Below, in pieces: positions 44,408 to 54,321 of a DNA stretch of 64,000 nucleotides. The DNA is from Azomonas macrocytogenes (GTDB lineage: Bacteria > Pseudomonadota > Gammaproteobacteria > Pseudomonadales > Pseudomonadaceae). Each line of letters opens with the position of its first letter. Positions within the stretch are counted from its first letter, which is position 1. Made by a program: the position numbers and the translations under genes. The stretch covers positions 124,001-188,000 of the forward strand of contig NZ_JACHXI010000005.1 of NCBI RefSeq assembly GCF_014191985.1, given 5' to 3'. The notes under the pieces were generated by a model. It was not told where the DNA came from, made no database searches, and was given only the letters and a program-made list of their open reading frames with translations.

Positions 44408-44455
44408 GAATAATGATCAATGATAACCGTATAGTGGTGCAGTGAATCATTATTC
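44408..44455. promoter_or_regulatory. Split inverted repeat ahead of the RND pump operon
   Basis: GAATAATGAT and ATCATTATTC are perfect 10-base arms 28 bases apart, ending 46 bases before the pump start. It is a candidate repressor or looped operator; no TetR/MarR-type pump regulator adjoins. Confidence 0.45.
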
Positions 44456-44501
44456 GATACAGTTGTGCGTGTCATGTGGTCATATCAGGGAGATCCAGGC
44501 G

Positions 44502-45638
44502 GTGAAATACACAGATTTTTCGTGGAGCCACGGCTTTTCGTTGGCCGCTCTTGTGCTATTGACGGCGTGCAAGCAAAGCGAACAGGAAAGCGTGCCCGTA
44601 CCTGCGCCCGAGGTCGGTGTGTATACGGTGCAGGCGCGTCCGCTGTTGTTGACCACCGATCTGCCTGGCCGGACCGCGGCCTACCGCGTGGCGGAGGTCC
44701 GGCCACAGGTCAACGGCATCCTGCAGGAGCGCCTGTTCACCGAGGGAACCGAGGTGAAAAAAGGGCAGCAGCTCTATCAAATCGATCCGCGCACCTATGA
44801 AGCGGAGCTGGCCCGCAGCGAGGCCAACCAGATCGCCGCCAGGAACCTGGCCCAGCGCTACGAGCGTTTATTGCAGAGTCGGGCCATCAGCCACCAGCAA
44901 TACGACGATGCCGTGGCGACCTGGAAACAGGCTCAGGCCGAAGTGCGCCTTCGGCATATCGATGTGCAGTACACCAAGGTGCTGGCGCCGATCAGTGGAC
45001 GAATCGGGCGCTCTGCCGTCACCGAAGGCGCTCTGGTCACCAATGGCCAGGCCCAGCCGCTGGCCACGGTGCATCAGCTCGATCCGATCTATGTGGATGT
45101 GACCCAGCCGATCACCCGGCTGCTCGAATTGCAGCGCATCCTGGCATCCGGGCGCCTGCAGGCCACGCAGACAGATCAGGCGCAGGTCGACCTGACTCTG
45201 GACGATGGCAGCGAGTATCCGCTGCAGGGCAGCCTGAAGTTTTCCGAGGTCAATGTCGATCAGGGCACCGGTTCGGTGACCTTGCGTGCCGTTTTCCCCA
45301 ACCCGGAGCGCAAGCTGTTGCCGGGAATGTTTGTGCATGCCCGCTTGAAAGAAGGCGTGCAACAGGATGCGATCCTGATTCCGCAGCAGGCCGTCATCCG
45401 CGACAGTCGTGGCGTCGCCACCGCCTGGGTGGTCAAGCCTGACAACAGCGTTGAACTGCGCGAGCTGGAAACTCTGCGTACCGTGGGCAACGCCTGGTTG
45501 ATCGGCAAAGGCCTGGTCAATGGGGAACGGGTGATTTCCGAGGGCGTGCTACGGGTACGCAACGGGATCACCGTCAAGCCTGTCGCCGCCCGGGAGATCG
45601 ATCTGGTAGCCGGTTTTTCGGAACAGGGAGGGCGTTAG
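44502..45638 (+). CDS. RND efflux periplasmic adaptor (MexA/AcrA-like)
   Basis: 378-residue membrane-fusion lipoprotein with lipobox LLTAC (Cys about residue 22). Family motifs: TTDLPGRTAAYRVAEVRPQV (lipoyl half), long alpha-hairpin (about 75-140), YTKVLAPISGRIGRSAVTEG and LLPGMFVHARL. It links the inner-membrane pump to the outer-membrane channel. A GTG start with GGAGA upstream was chosen because it begins the signal peptide. Confidence 0.92.
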   Translation: MKYTDFSWSHGFSLAALVLLTACKQSEQESVPVPAPEVGVYTVQARPLLLTTDLPGRTAAYRVAEVRPQVNGILQERLFTEGTEVKKGQQLYQIDPRTYEAELARSEANQIAARNLAQRYERLLQSRAISHQQYDDAVATWKQAQAEVRLRHIDVQYTKVLAPISGRIGRSAVTEGALVTNGQAQPLATVHQLDPIYVDVTQPITRLLELQRILASGRLQATQTDQAQVDLTLDDGSEYPLQGSLKFSEVNVDQGTGSVTLRAVFPNPERKLLPGMFVHARLKEGVQQDAILIPQQAVIRDSRGVATAWVVKPDNSVELRELETLRTVGNAWLIGKGLVNGERVISEGVLRVRNGITVKPVAAREIDLVAGFSEQGGR

Positions 45639-45641
45639 GCC

Positions 45642-48600
45642 ATGTCACGCTTTTTTATCGATCGGCCGATCTTCGCTTGGGTCATCGCCCTGGTCATCAT
45701 GCTCGGCGGCGGCCTGGCTATTCTTGCCTTGCCTGTCAATCAGTTCCCCAATATCGCCGCCCCAGCAATCCAGATTTCCGTCAGTTATCCCGGTGCCTCG
45801 GCGCCAACGGTGCAGGAGACGGTGGTGCAGGTCATCGAGCAGCAGCTCAATGGACTCGACGGACTGCGCTATATCTCGTCGAACAGTAATTCCGATGGCA
45901 GCCTGCAGATCACCGTGACCTTCGACCAGGGCACCGACCCCGATATCGCTCAGGTCCAGGTACAGAACAAGCTGCAACTGGCGATCCCGATGCTGCCCGA
46001 GATGGTGCAGCGCCAGGGCATCCGGGTGGTCAAGTACCAGATTAACTTCATGCTGGTCATGGCGCTGGTTTCCACTGATGGGCGGATGTCCAGCGGGGAC
46101 ATGGGCAACTACATCGTCTCCAGCTTCCAGGACCCGATCTCGCGGGTCAAAGGAGTCGGCGATTTCATGATCGTGGGCACCCAGAACGCCATGCGCATCT
46201 GGCTGGACCCGCAGAAACTCAACAGCTACCAGCTCACGCCGCAGGATGTGGTCGCTGCAGTCAGCGCCCAGAACGTGCAGATTTCCTCCGGTCAGCTCGG
46301 CGGCCTGCCGGCGCACAAGGGCATACGGCTGAACGCCACCGTGATCGGCAAAATGCGCATGCGCAGCATCGACGAGTTCCGTGAGATCCTGCTCAAGGTC
46401 AACCCGGATGGTTCGCAGATCCGCCTGAGAAATGTCGCCGAGGTCGAGCTGGGCAGCGAAGATTATTCCCTGTCCAGTCTATACGGCGGCAAACCGGCAG
46501 CCGGGATCGCCCTGCGCCTGGCCACCGGGGCCAACCTGCTGGATACGGTAAAGGCCGTGCGTCAGGTGGTGGCCGAGCTCGAGCCTTATCTGCCGGATGG
46601 CGTGGAGACCAGTTTCCCCTATGACACCTCGCCGATGGTGTCTGCTTCGATCGAGGCGGTCCTGCATACCTTGTTCGAAGCCATCGTACTGGTGTTCCTG
46701 GTGATGTATCTGTTCTTGCAGAATTTCCGGGCGACCCTGATTCCGTCCCTGGCCGTGCCAGTGGTGTTGCTGGCCACCTTTGGCGTGCTGTTCGCCTGCG
46801 GCTTCACCATCAACGTGATGACTATGTTCGCCATGGTGCTGGCCATCGGTCTGTTGGTGGACGATGCCATCGTGGTGGTGGAAAACGTCGAGCGAATCAT
46901 GGCCGAGGAGGGGCTCTCGCCGAAGGAGGCCACGCGCAAGTCCATGGACCAGATTTCCGGCGCGCTGGTGGGCATCGGTCTGGTGATTTCCGCGGTCTTC
47001 CTGCCGATGGCCTTCTTCGGTGGCTCCGCCGGGGTGATCTATCGGCAGTTCGCTATCACCATCATCGCAGCCATGAGCTTTTCGGTGCTGGTGGCGTTGA
47101 TCTTTACCCCGGCGCTCTGCGCGACCCTGCTCAAGCCGGTCGAAGCCGGCGCGCACCATGAGAAGAGGGGGTTCTTCGGCTGGTTCAACCGTACCTTCGA
47201 GCGCGGTGCCGACCGCTATCGCAATGGCGTGGCCGGTATTCTCACCCATCGCTGGCAATTCATGCTGGTCTACCTGCTGCTGGTCGCAGCGGTGGCATTG
47301 CTGTTCGGCAAGGTACCCAGTGCCTTCTTGCCTGAAGAGGATCAGGGCAAGATGTTCGTGCAGTTGCAGATGCCGCCCAACTCCAGTGCCGAACAGACTG
47401 GACGGATACTTGCCGAGATCAGCGATTATCTGCTGCATGAGGAGGGTGATACGGTGGCCACCACCTATGCCATCACCGGTTTCAACTTCGCTGGGCGTGG
47501 GCAGAGTTCGGGGATGATCTTCGTCGATCTGAAACCCTTCGAGGAGCGCCAGCAGCCTGCGCAGAGCGTCTTTGCCCTGGCCCAGCGGGCGGGGGCGCGA
47601 TTCGCGCAAATCAAGGAAGCAACGGTGATCCCCATCGTGCCGCCGGCCATTCTGGAAATGGGCAATGCCTCCGGCTTCGACTTGTTCCTGCAGGATCATG
47701 CCAGGCTGGGCCACGCGGCTTTGATGGAAGCTCGCGACCAGTTCCTGCAACTGGCCAGCCGGGACCCGGTACTTGCCATGGTTCGCCCAAATGGCCTGAA
47801 CGATGAAGCCCAGTACCAGGTAACCGTCGACGACGAGAAGATTCGCACCCTGCAAGTGCCCATCGAGGACGTCAACCAGACCATGTCCGTGGCCTGGGGC
47901 TCGACCTACGTTAACGACTTTATCGACCGCGACCGGGTGAAGAAGGTCTATGTGCAGGGCAACCAAGATTCCCGCCTGGCGCCCGAGGATTTCGACAAAT
48001 GGTATGTGCGTAACCTCAAGGGCGAGATGGTGCCGTTCTCGGCCTTCACCAGCGGCCAGTGGATCTACGGTTCGCCGAAGCTGGAGCGCTACAACGGGAT
48101 TGCCTCGGTGGAAGTGCTCGGCATGCCCGCACCCGGCTACAGTACCGGCGATGCCATGGCGGCAGTCGAGCGTATCGCCAGCCAGCTGCCCCCAGGCATT
48201 GGCATTACCTATACCGGGCTGTCCTACGAGGAGCGGGCTGCCGGTTCACAGGCTGCGGCGCTCTATGGGTTGTCACTGCTGATCGTGTTCCTGTGTCTGG
48301 CAGCGCTCTACGAAAGCTGGTCGGTACCGATTTCCGTGATGCTGGTGGTGCCGCTGGGCGTACTCGGCGCGGTTACGGCCACCCTGCTGCGCGAGCTGTC
48401 CAACGATGTGTTCTTCCAGGTCGGCATGCTCACCACCATGGGGCTGGCGGCGAAGAACGCCATTCTCATCGTGGAATTCGCCAAGAATCTGCACGAACAC
48501 CAGGGCCGCAGCCTGATCCAGGCTGCCATCGAAGCGGCGCGGCTGCGCCTGCGGCCGATCATCATGACGTCGATCGCCTTCGTCCTCGGGGTGCTGCCGC

Positions 48601-48788
48601 TGGTTGTCGCCAAGGGGGCCAGCAGCGGCAGCCAGCATTCGATTGGCACCGGTGTGCTCGGTGGGACTCTGGCGGCGACTTTCCTGGCGATTTTCTTCGT
48701 ACCGCTGTTCTACGTTGTGGTGATCAGCTTGTTCGAGAGAAAACCCACAGTATCCGAAGCGCAGGATGCAGAAGGAGTAACGGCATGA
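45642..48788 (+). CDS. RND multidrug efflux transporter (MexB/AcrB-like, HAE1)
   Basis: 1048-residue inner-membrane pump, normal length. [20 protein letters not shown] starts helix 1; the proton-relay Asp pair is in [16 protein letters not shown] (about residues 403-418); [10 protein letters not shown] and [15 protein letters not shown] are family landmarks. It exports drugs, dyes or solvents with the adaptor and channel encoded beside it. Three bases separate it from the adaptor gene and its stop overlaps the channel start by 4 bases. Confidence 0.96.
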   Translation: MSRFFIDRPIFAWVIALVIMLGGGLAILALPVNQFPNIAAPAIQISVSYPGASAPTVQETVVQVIEQQLNGLDGLRYISSNSNSDGSLQITVTFDQGTDPDIAQVQVQNKLQLAIPMLPEMVQRQGIRVVKYQINFMLVMALVSTDGRMSSGDMGNYIVSSFQDPISRVKGVGDFMIVGTQNAMRIWLDPQKLNSYQLTPQDVVAAVSAQNVQISSGQLGGLPAHKGIRLNATVIGKMRMRSIDEFREILLKVNPDGSQIRLRNVAEVELGSEDYSLSSLYGGKPAAGIALRLATGANLLDTVKAVRQVVAELEPYLPDGVETSFPYDTSPMVSASIEAVLHTLFEAIVLVFLVMYLFLQNFRATLIPSLAVPVVLLATFGVLFACGFTINVMTMFAMVLAIGLLVDDAIVVVENVERIMAEEGLSPKEATRKSMDQISGALVGIGLVISAVFLPMAFFGGSAGVIYRQFAITIIAAMSFSVLVALIFTPALCATLLKPVEAGAHHEKRGFFGWFNRTFERGADRYRNGVAGILTHRWQFMLVYLLLVAAVALLFGKVPSAFLPEEDQGKMFVQLQMPPNSSAEQTGRILAEISDYLLHEEGDTVATTYAITGFNFAGRGQSSGMIFVDLKPFEERQQPAQSVFALAQRAGARFAQIKEATVIPIVPPAILEMGNASGFDLFLQDHARLGHAALMEARDQFLQLASRDPVLAMVRPNGLNDEAQYQVTVDDEKIRTLQVPIEDVNQTMSVAWGSTYVNDFIDRDRVKKVYVQGNQDSRLAPEDFDKWYVRNLKGEMVPFSAFTSGQWIYGSPKLERYNGIASVEVLGMPAPGYSTGDAMAAVERIASQLPPGIGITYTGLSYEERAAGSQAAALYGLSLLIVFLCLAALYESWSVPISVMLVVPLGVLGAVTATLLRELSNDVFFQVGMLTTMGLAAKNAILIVEFAKNLHEHQGRSLIQAAIEAARLRLRPIIMTSIAFVLGVLPLVVAKGASSGSQHSIGTGVLGGTLAATFLAIFFVPLFYVVVISLFERKPTVSEAQDAEGVTA

Positions 48789-50320
48789 GGCAAAGGCATC
48801 TATGGCTGGCGATAAGCTGCGCCCTGGCTCTGCCGGGCTGCAGCCTGATTCCCGACTATCGGCGCCCGGATGCGCCGGTCGCTGGCGCCTGGCCGCAGGG
48901 AGAGGCCTATCGCCAGGAGACGACGAGCGGCCAGCCAATGGCTGCCGAACTCGGCTGGCAGCAGTTCTTCCGCGACCCGGCGTTGCAACGGATGGTCAGG
49001 CTGGCACTGGAAAACAACCGTGATCTGCGCCAGGCGGTGATCAATGTAGAAGCCTATCGGGCGTTGTATCGCACACAGCGCTCCGAGCTGTTTCCGCAGT
49101 TCGATACGGAAGCGGTCAGCAGTCGCCAGCGCTGGCCCGCCGACTACAGTCGTGGCGGTGGTGGCGGCTCCGGTAGCAATGGCAGCGGCTCCAGCGGTGG
49201 TGGCGGTGGTGGTGGCCAGACGGGCGGCGGCAGCTTCATCCAGAGTCATTACTCCATAACCCTGGGGACCAGCACCTGGGAAGCGGATTTGTTCGGCCGC
49301 ATCCGCAGCCTGACCCAGGCGGCGTTGGAAGACTATCTGGCCACCGAGGAAACCTGGCGCAGCGTACATATCGCTCTGGTCGGCGACGTTGCGACCGCCT
49401 ATTTCGCCTGGCGCACCGACCAGGCCCTGCTGGAGCTGACCAAGGCTACTCTGGCCAGCTATCAGGAAAGCCTGGCATTGATCGACGCCAGCGAAAGCGC
49501 CGGCGTCGCCTCGCAGCTCGATGTACGCCAGGCCCACACTCTGGTGGACCAGGCACGGGCGCAGAAAGCCCTCTATACCCGGCAGATCGCCGAGGATGCC
49601 AATGCCCTGCAACTGTTGCTGGGCGGCGCCATTCCGGCAGATTTGCCACCAGGGCTCGATATCAACGGGCGGATGCTGGCCGACTTTCCCGCTGGCCTGC
49701 CGTCCGATCTGCTGCTGCAACGGCCGGACATCCGTGCTGCCGAACATCGCCTGTTGGCTGCCAACGCCAATATCGGCGCAGCCCGCGCCGCTTTCTTCCC
49801 GACTATCAGCCTGACTGCCCGCGCCGGCACTGCCAGCCGTCAGTTGGATGGCCTGTTCGATGCCGGTTCCGGCACCTGGAGCTTCGTACCGACGATCAAT
49901 TTGCCCATCTTCACCTTTGGCCGGCTCGAAGCGAACCTGGAATACGCCAAACTGCGCATGGATGCCGATGTCGCGCGCTACGAATACAGCATCCAGACTG
50001 CCTTCCGTGACGTTGCCAACGGCCTAGCCGCACGCGGCACCTACGGCGAGCAGTTGCAGGCTCAGGGCGAACTGGTCGACAACAACCAGACCTACTACGA
50101 ATTGGCCCGCCAACGCTATGACGAGGGCGTCGACAACTACCTGACAGTGCTTGACGCCCAACGCGAGCTGTTCACCGCTCAGCAGCGGCTGCTCAGCGAT
50201 CGGCTGTTGCAACTGGATCGTGAAGTCGGCCTGTACAAGGCGCTCGGCGGCGGCTGGCAGCAGGATAGCGTCGCTGGCGGCAGCCTGGCTCAGGCTACGA
50301 CGAATCCGGCACCGCTATAA
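48785..50320 (+). CDS. Outer-membrane efflux channel lipoprotein (OprM-like) with Gly/Ser insert
   Basis: 511-residue OprM/NodT-family channel. Lipobox LPGCS (Cys19); two OEP repeats with [40 protein letters not shown] and [14 protein letters not shown]. Between about residues 123 and 153, just after the first strand region ([11 protein letters not shown]), there is a run of nearly pure Gly/Ser not usual in this family. The true start is the ATG overlapping the pump stop; a longer open frame upstream is a shadow of the pump gene. Confidence 0.92.
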   Translation: MRQRHLWLAISCALALPGCSLIPDYRRPDAPVAGAWPQGEAYRQETTSGQPMAAELGWQQFFRDPALQRMVRLALENNRDLRQAVINVEAYRALYRTQRSELFPQFDTEAVSSRQRWPADYSRGGGGGSGSNGSGSSGGGGGGGQTGGGSFIQSHYSITLGTSTWEADLFGRIRSLTQAALEDYLATEETWRSVHIALVGDVATAYFAWRTDQALLELTKATLASYQESLALIDASESAGVASQLDVRQAHTLVDQARAQKALYTRQIAEDANALQLLLGGAIPADLPPGLDINGRMLADFPAGLPSDLLLQRPDIRAAEHRLLAANANIGAARAAFFPTISLTARAGTASRQLDGLFDAGSGTWSFVPTINLPIFTFGRLEANLEYAKLRMDADVARYEYSIQTAFRDVANGLAARGTYGEQLQAQGELVDNNQTYYELARQRYDEGVDNYLTVLDAQRELFTAQQRLLSDRLLQLDREVGLYKALGGGWQQDSVAGGSLAQATTNPAPL

Positions 50321-50360
50321 CAAGCTGTTTTGCGCAGGGTAGTGGATGGAGTCTTGTTGC

Positions 50361-50395
50361 ATCGCCCTTGTTTATCTCTGGATGAACAGGGCGAT
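50361..50395 (+). terminator. Hairpin after the RND operon
   Basis: ATCGCCCTTGTT pairs with AACAGGGCGAT (one bulge) with a 12-base loop, 41 bases past the channel stop. Confidence 0.55.
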
Positions 50396-50433
50396 GACCG
50401 GTCGTCCGGTTGCGGCAGGTGTCACATGGCCGA

Positions 50434-50907
50434 CTATTGGCCGATCAGGCTTTGCACGGCGTGAACGGCCGCCATGGCGCAAACGACATCCTGCTGCTCG
50501 GAGCCACCCGATATGCCAATGGCGCCCAGGGCCACACCCTGATACAGGAACGGCTCTCCGCCACCGAACAACACGACTCTATCCTGCAATGGCAGGCCCT
50601 GGCGTACCGCTGCCGAGCGGGTTGTCAGGCGCTCTTCCCAGGCACTGGTGGAAATACCGAAACCGACGGCTGTCAGGGCCTTGTTCAAGGCGATGTCGCG
50701 ACTCTGCAGCGTCGCCCCATCCATGTGTGCCAGGTGAATCAGATTGCCACTCGCATCGACGATGCTGACGTTGATGCGTATCGAGAGTTCGGTGGCTTTA
50801 TCCAGCGCGGCCTGCAGCGCGCGCATGGCCAGTGGCAGGGTAATGGTATCTATCTGGCGCACGTAGCGGGGCTCGATCTCCCGCGCACGGTTATCGAAAG
50901 CGTTCAT
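50434..50907 (-). CDS. GlcG/HbpS-family protein
   Basis: 157-residue protein of the GlcG/HbpS (DUF336) family: LPLAMRALQAALDKATELSI, VDASGNLIHLAHMDGA, ALNKALTAVGF and GAIGISGGSEQQDVVCAMAA. Family members accompany glycolate, glycerol/propanediol and aromatic-acid genes; some bind haem or act as cofactor-handling proteins. It is the last gene of a four-gene set with an MHS transporter, AroE-like and SDR genes on the same strand. Enzymatic role unknown. Confidence 0.8.
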   Translation of the reverse strand: MNAFDNRAREIEPRYVRQIDTITLPLAMRALQAALDKATELSIRINVSIVDASGNLIHLAHMDGATLQSRDIALNKALTAVGFGISTSAWEERLTTRSAAVRQGLPLQDRVVLFGGGEPFLYQGVALGAIGISGGSEQQDVVCAMAAVHAVQSLIGQ

Positions 50908-51025
50908 AGGCGGAACCTTTGCAAGTCAGGAAGGCGGTGGCAGTATCGATGGGGTTCGAGAGCGGGGACCGGGTCCCGCGCTCTCGAAGCCGGTGCCGGA
51001 TCGGCTCCGGCAGTGCCGCCAGGGA

Positions 51026-52468
51026 TCAGAACGATTTCTGGGCGACAGGGGTGGCATCGCGATGGGTGGCATCGTGTGGATCGTCCAGGTCGCGGTTCAG
51101 CGTTTCCGGCATCTTGAACGTCGTGTAGAGCGTGATCAGGGTCAGCAATGACAGGTAGCAGGCGATGGGGAACCAGGCGCCGACTGCCGCGTTTGGATCG
51201 TTGGCATTCAAGGCGACAACTACCGCGATGATTCCCGCACCGACCATGGGCGCAATGCCACCGGCGACAGCTGCGGACGCTTCCCGGGCTACGGATACGC
51301 CCATGTAGCGATGGCGTGATCCGAACAACTCCGGCATGAGCGCCGCTTGCGTGCCGAACATACCCCAGGTGCCGATGCCTAGCGCGATGGCGACGGCAAC
51401 GACACTGGCTGCAGTATTGCCCTGGCTGAGAATCCACCAGGTCGGAAAGGCCAGCGCCAGTTGCAGGAAGGCGAAGCTGCGATACACGATGACCCGGCCG
51501 AATCTATCGCTCAGCTTGCCGGCGATCGGCACGGTGAAGGAGCCCACGATGGCCGCGCAGATCAATGTGATGACTCCGACCGGTCCCTGCAGGCCCATGA
51601 CCCCGACCATGAAGCTGATGGCTAGCGCCTGGTAGATCGAGGAGCCGCCGTTTTCCGCCAAGCGCAGGCCGACACCGATCAGCAGCGGGCGCCGGGATTC
51701 GGTGAGCACGCTTTTCAGCGGGTTGGCGACGGTCTTCCGGTGCGATTGCAGCTTGATGAAAGTCGGTGACTCTTTCAGTCGCAGACGCATCCAGAGGCCG
51801 ACCGCGATGATGATGACACTGAGCAGGAATGGTACGCGCCACAACCAGGTTTCCGTTATCTGGGCAGGGTCGCTGCTCATGAGCAGATATACCCCGGCAG
51901 CGAGCAGCGTGCCGAGCTGAATGCCCAGAAATGGCAATGCTGCGTAGAAACCACGCCGGCCGGGAGGTGCATACTCGGTCATCATGACCGCGGCGCCCGC
52001 CTGCTCTGCTCCGGCACCGAGCCCTTGCAGCAGCCGCAGGACGACGAGCAGGATCGGCGCCAGGTAGCCGGCCGTCTCGAAGGTCGGCAGAACGCCGATC
52101 AGGGCACTCGATACCCCCATCAGCAGGACGGTGGCCGCGAGCACGAACTTGCGGCCCACGCGATCCCCGAGTATGCCGAACAGGATGCCGCCCACCGGGC
52201 GTACGGCAAACCCCAGGAAATAGGTGCCGAAGCTGGCGATCAAGCGCATCTCCGGCGTTTGCTCGGGAAAGAACAGCGGGCCGAAGATCAGCGCCGCCGC
52301 CAGGGTATACAGCGCAAAGTCGTAATATTCCAGAGCACTGCCGAGCGAGCAGGCCCAGGCCGCGCGGCGCAGGTCTTTTTCCCGGATTTCGTGATCCGTT
52401 TCGCTGGTGGTCTGTTGGTCGTCGGCGTGCGACAGTGGATTGGCTATCGTTGGATTTGTAATTGTCAT
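51026..52468 (-). CDS. MHS-family proton symporter (ShiA/KgtP-like MFS)
   Basis: 480-residue MFS protein of the metabolite:H+ symporter family: RRAAWACSLGSALEYYDFAL in helix 1, FAVRPVGGILFGILGDRVGR (motif A, about residues 91-110) and RLLQGLGAGAEQAGA. MHS proteins carry shikimate, alpha-ketoglutarate, proline or dicarboxylates. Because the next upstream gene is AroE-like, a hydroxylated cyclic or sugar acid is a reasonable substrate, but this is inference. Confidence 0.88.
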   Translation of the reverse strand: MTITNPTIANPLSHADDQQTTSETDHEIREKDLRRAAWACSLGSALEYYDFALYTLAAALIFGPLFFPEQTPEMRLIASFGTYFLGFAVRPVGGILFGILGDRVGRKFVLAATVLLMGVSSALIGVLPTFETAGYLAPILLVVLRLLQGLGAGAEQAGAAVMMTEYAPPGRRGFYAALPFLGIQLGTLLAAGVYLLMSSDPAQITETWLWRVPFLLSVIIIAVGLWMRLRLKESPTFIKLQSHRKTVANPLKSVLTESRRPLLIGVGLRLAENGGSSIYQALAISFMVGVMGLQGPVGVITLICAAIVGSFTVPIAGKLSDRFGRVIVYRSFAFLQLALAFPTWWILSQGNTAASVVAVAIALGIGTWGMFGTQAALMPELFGSRHRYMGVSVAREASAAVAGGIAPMVGAGIIAVVVALNANDPNAAVGAWFPIACYLSLLTLITLYTTFKMPETLNRDLDDPHDATHRDATPVAQKSF

Positions 52469-52521
52469 AGCGTTTTCTCAAAGAGCCCTGAAAGGCTTTA
52501 TCGGGTTGGAAATGAAACCGG

Positions 52522-53337
52522 TTACAAACGCAAGCGTTGGATCTCCTTCAGCATTGCTTGTTCCATCACCTGGATCGGCGCCTCATGGCCGGTATACAGC
52601 TCGATTTGTCGACAGGCTTGGTGCAGCAGCATGCGCGTACCTGTGACGACAATGCAACCCAGTTTTCGTGCCTGTTGTAGCAGGGCCGTTTCGGTTGGAA
52701 TGAAGGCAACATCCATCACGATCAGGTGCGGTGCCAACTTTCCATCCAGTGGATTTACCTCAGGCTGCCGGAAGCCGACAGATGTCGCGTTGATAACGAT
52801 ATCAAAGGCCTGGGCTTCAAACTTGTCGATCGATCCAGCGAAGCCGACATCCAGCGTCGCGGCCAGCTCCTGGCCGCGTTCGGCACTACGATTGAAGACC
52901 TGGACCTTGGCGCCAGCCTGGCGGCAGCCATGGACGACCGCCCGTGCCGCGCCACCCGCGCCGATGATCGCGACCCGTTTGCCATTCAGGTTGGTCGCCT
53001 CCTGCAGGGCACGCACCGCACCGATGAAATCGGTGTTGTAGCCGGTGAGTACGCCATCCACGTTATTGATCGTGTTGACTGCGCCGATGACCTGGGCCGA
53101 CTCGTCGATGGCATCGAGAAAAGCCATCACGACCGACTTGTAGGGCATGGATACGTTCATGCCGCGGATTCCCAGCGTACGGATCGCCTGGACCGCGCCC
53201 TGGGGATCTTCGACGCCGAAGCAGACGAATGTGTAATCGAGGCCGAGCGCCTGATAGGCCGCGTTATGGATTTTTTCGCCCAGCGAAAACGGCTCGCCCA
53301 TGATTGAACCGCATAGGGTGGGAAGGGATCTAGGCAT
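52522..53337 (-). CDS. Second shikimate dehydrogenase-like oxidoreductase
   Basis: 271-residue AroE-fold enzyme. Catalytic Lys is in VSMPYKSVV and Asp in YNTDFIGAV; NADP loop GAGGAARAV followed by FNRS and an Arg (SAERG). In place of the S-x-S shikimate-binding motif it has FSLGEK, keeping the first Ser and changing the second to Gly. GGAGAAATGCG precedes the ATG. It is between the MHS transporter and SDR genes. It differs clearly from the enzyme at 42612-43463, so this is not a recent duplicate. Probably a catabolic dehydrogenase for a quinate/shikimate-like or sugar-acid substrate. Confidence 0.82.
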   Translation of the reverse strand: MPRSLPTLCGSIMGEPFSLGEKIHNAAYQALGLDYTFVCFGVEDPQGAVQAIRTLGIRGMNVSMPYKSVVMAFLDAIDESAQVIGAVNTINNVDGVLTGYNTDFIGAVRALQEATNLNGKRVAIIGAGGAARAVVHGCRQAGAKVQVFNRSAERGQELAATLDVGFAGSIDKFEAQAFDIVINATSVGFRQPEVNPLDGKLAPHLIVMDVAFIPTETALLQQARKLGCIVVTGTRMLLHQACRQIELYTGHEAPIQVMEQAMLKEIQRLRL

Positions 53338-53386
53338 CGCATTTCTCCAAATTGTTGTTATCGCCAGAAAGGATGGCTGTGGGCAG

Positions 53387-54160
53387 CTAGACGACGCTGG
53401 TCAGCCCGCCGTCCACGTAAAGCGTCTGGCCGTTGACGAAATCGGCTGCGGACGAGGCCAGGAACACGGCTGCGCCGCACAGCTCCTCGACATTGCCCCA
53501 GCGGCCGGCCGGCGTGCGTTTGCATAGCCAGGCCGAAAACTCCTGGTCATCGACCAGTGCACGGTTGAGTTCGGTCCGAAAATAGCCGGGTGCCAGGGCA
53601 TTGGCCTGGATTCCGTACCTGGCCCAGTCGGCGCACATGCCACGGGTGAGCATGCGCACCGCACCTTTGGTTGCCGCGTAGGGTGCAATCGATGGCCGTG
53701 CCAGCTCGCTCTGTACCGAGCCGATGTTGATGATCTTGCCGTGCCGCCGGTCGATCATGTGACGGGCGACGGCCTGGGATACATGAAAAACGCCATCGAG
53801 ATTGGTGCGCATGAGTTCGTCCCAGTGCTCGGGCGCGAACGTTTCCAGCGGGGCGCGCCGCTGGATACCGGCATTGTTGACCAGTATCTCGATGGGGCCG
53901 AGCCGGCTTTCCAGCGCGTCGACGGCCGCCTGCACCTGTTCGCGTTCGGTCACATCGAATGCGCTGGATTCGGCCTCGATACCTTCCTCGCGCAACTGCG
54001 CGCATACCACCCGAGTCCGCTCGGCATCGCGGCCGTTGATCACCACCGATGCACCTGCCCGCGCCAGGCCGCGGGCCAGTTCGAGGCCAACCCCTTGGCA
54101 CGATCCGGTAATCAGCGCTCGGCGGCCATCGAGTCGAAACGGATCAATTTGCAGTGCCAT
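53387..54160 (-). CDS. SDR oxidoreductase, gluconate 5-dehydrogenase-like
   Basis: 257-residue SDR: FRLDGRRALITGSCQGVGLE (about residues 8-27), NNAGIQRRAPLE, NIGSVQSELARPSIAPYAAT with catalytic Ser/Tyr/Lys, and NVEELCGAAVFLASSAADFV plus VDGGLTSVV. This is the pattern of IdnO/Gno enzymes that reduce 5-ketogluconate. First gene of the four-gene set ending in the GlcG-like gene; divergent from a LysR gene. Confidence 0.87.
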   Translation of the reverse strand: MALQIDPFRLDGRRALITGSCQGVGLELARGLARAGASVVINGRDAERTRVVCAQLREEGIEAESSAFDVTEREQVQAAVDALESRLGPIEILVNNAGIQRRAPLETFAPEHWDELMRTNLDGVFHVSQAVARHMIDRRHGKIINIGSVQSELARPSIAPYAATKGAVRMLTRGMCADWARYGIQANALAPGYFRTELNRALVDDQEFSAWLCKRTPAGRWGNVEELCGAAVFLASSAADFVNGQTLYVDGGLTSVV

Positions 54161-54321
54161 TGATAATTCCTGGTGAAAAGTGGTTAATCATCCCCATTGG
54201 CCTTCTGGATGGGGGCTGGACACACTTCACCGCAGTATCAGGTGGTCGTCCAATTGTCTTTGCTGATGCTGTTATCACCAATCAAGATCACGCCAAGAGC
54301 ATGGTGGAGTGAGAGAAAAAG

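Noticed and set aside
46479-47966. 495-codon open frame on the minus strand
   Set aside because: It lies wholly opposite the RND pump gene; His/Gln-rich shadow translation with no motifs.
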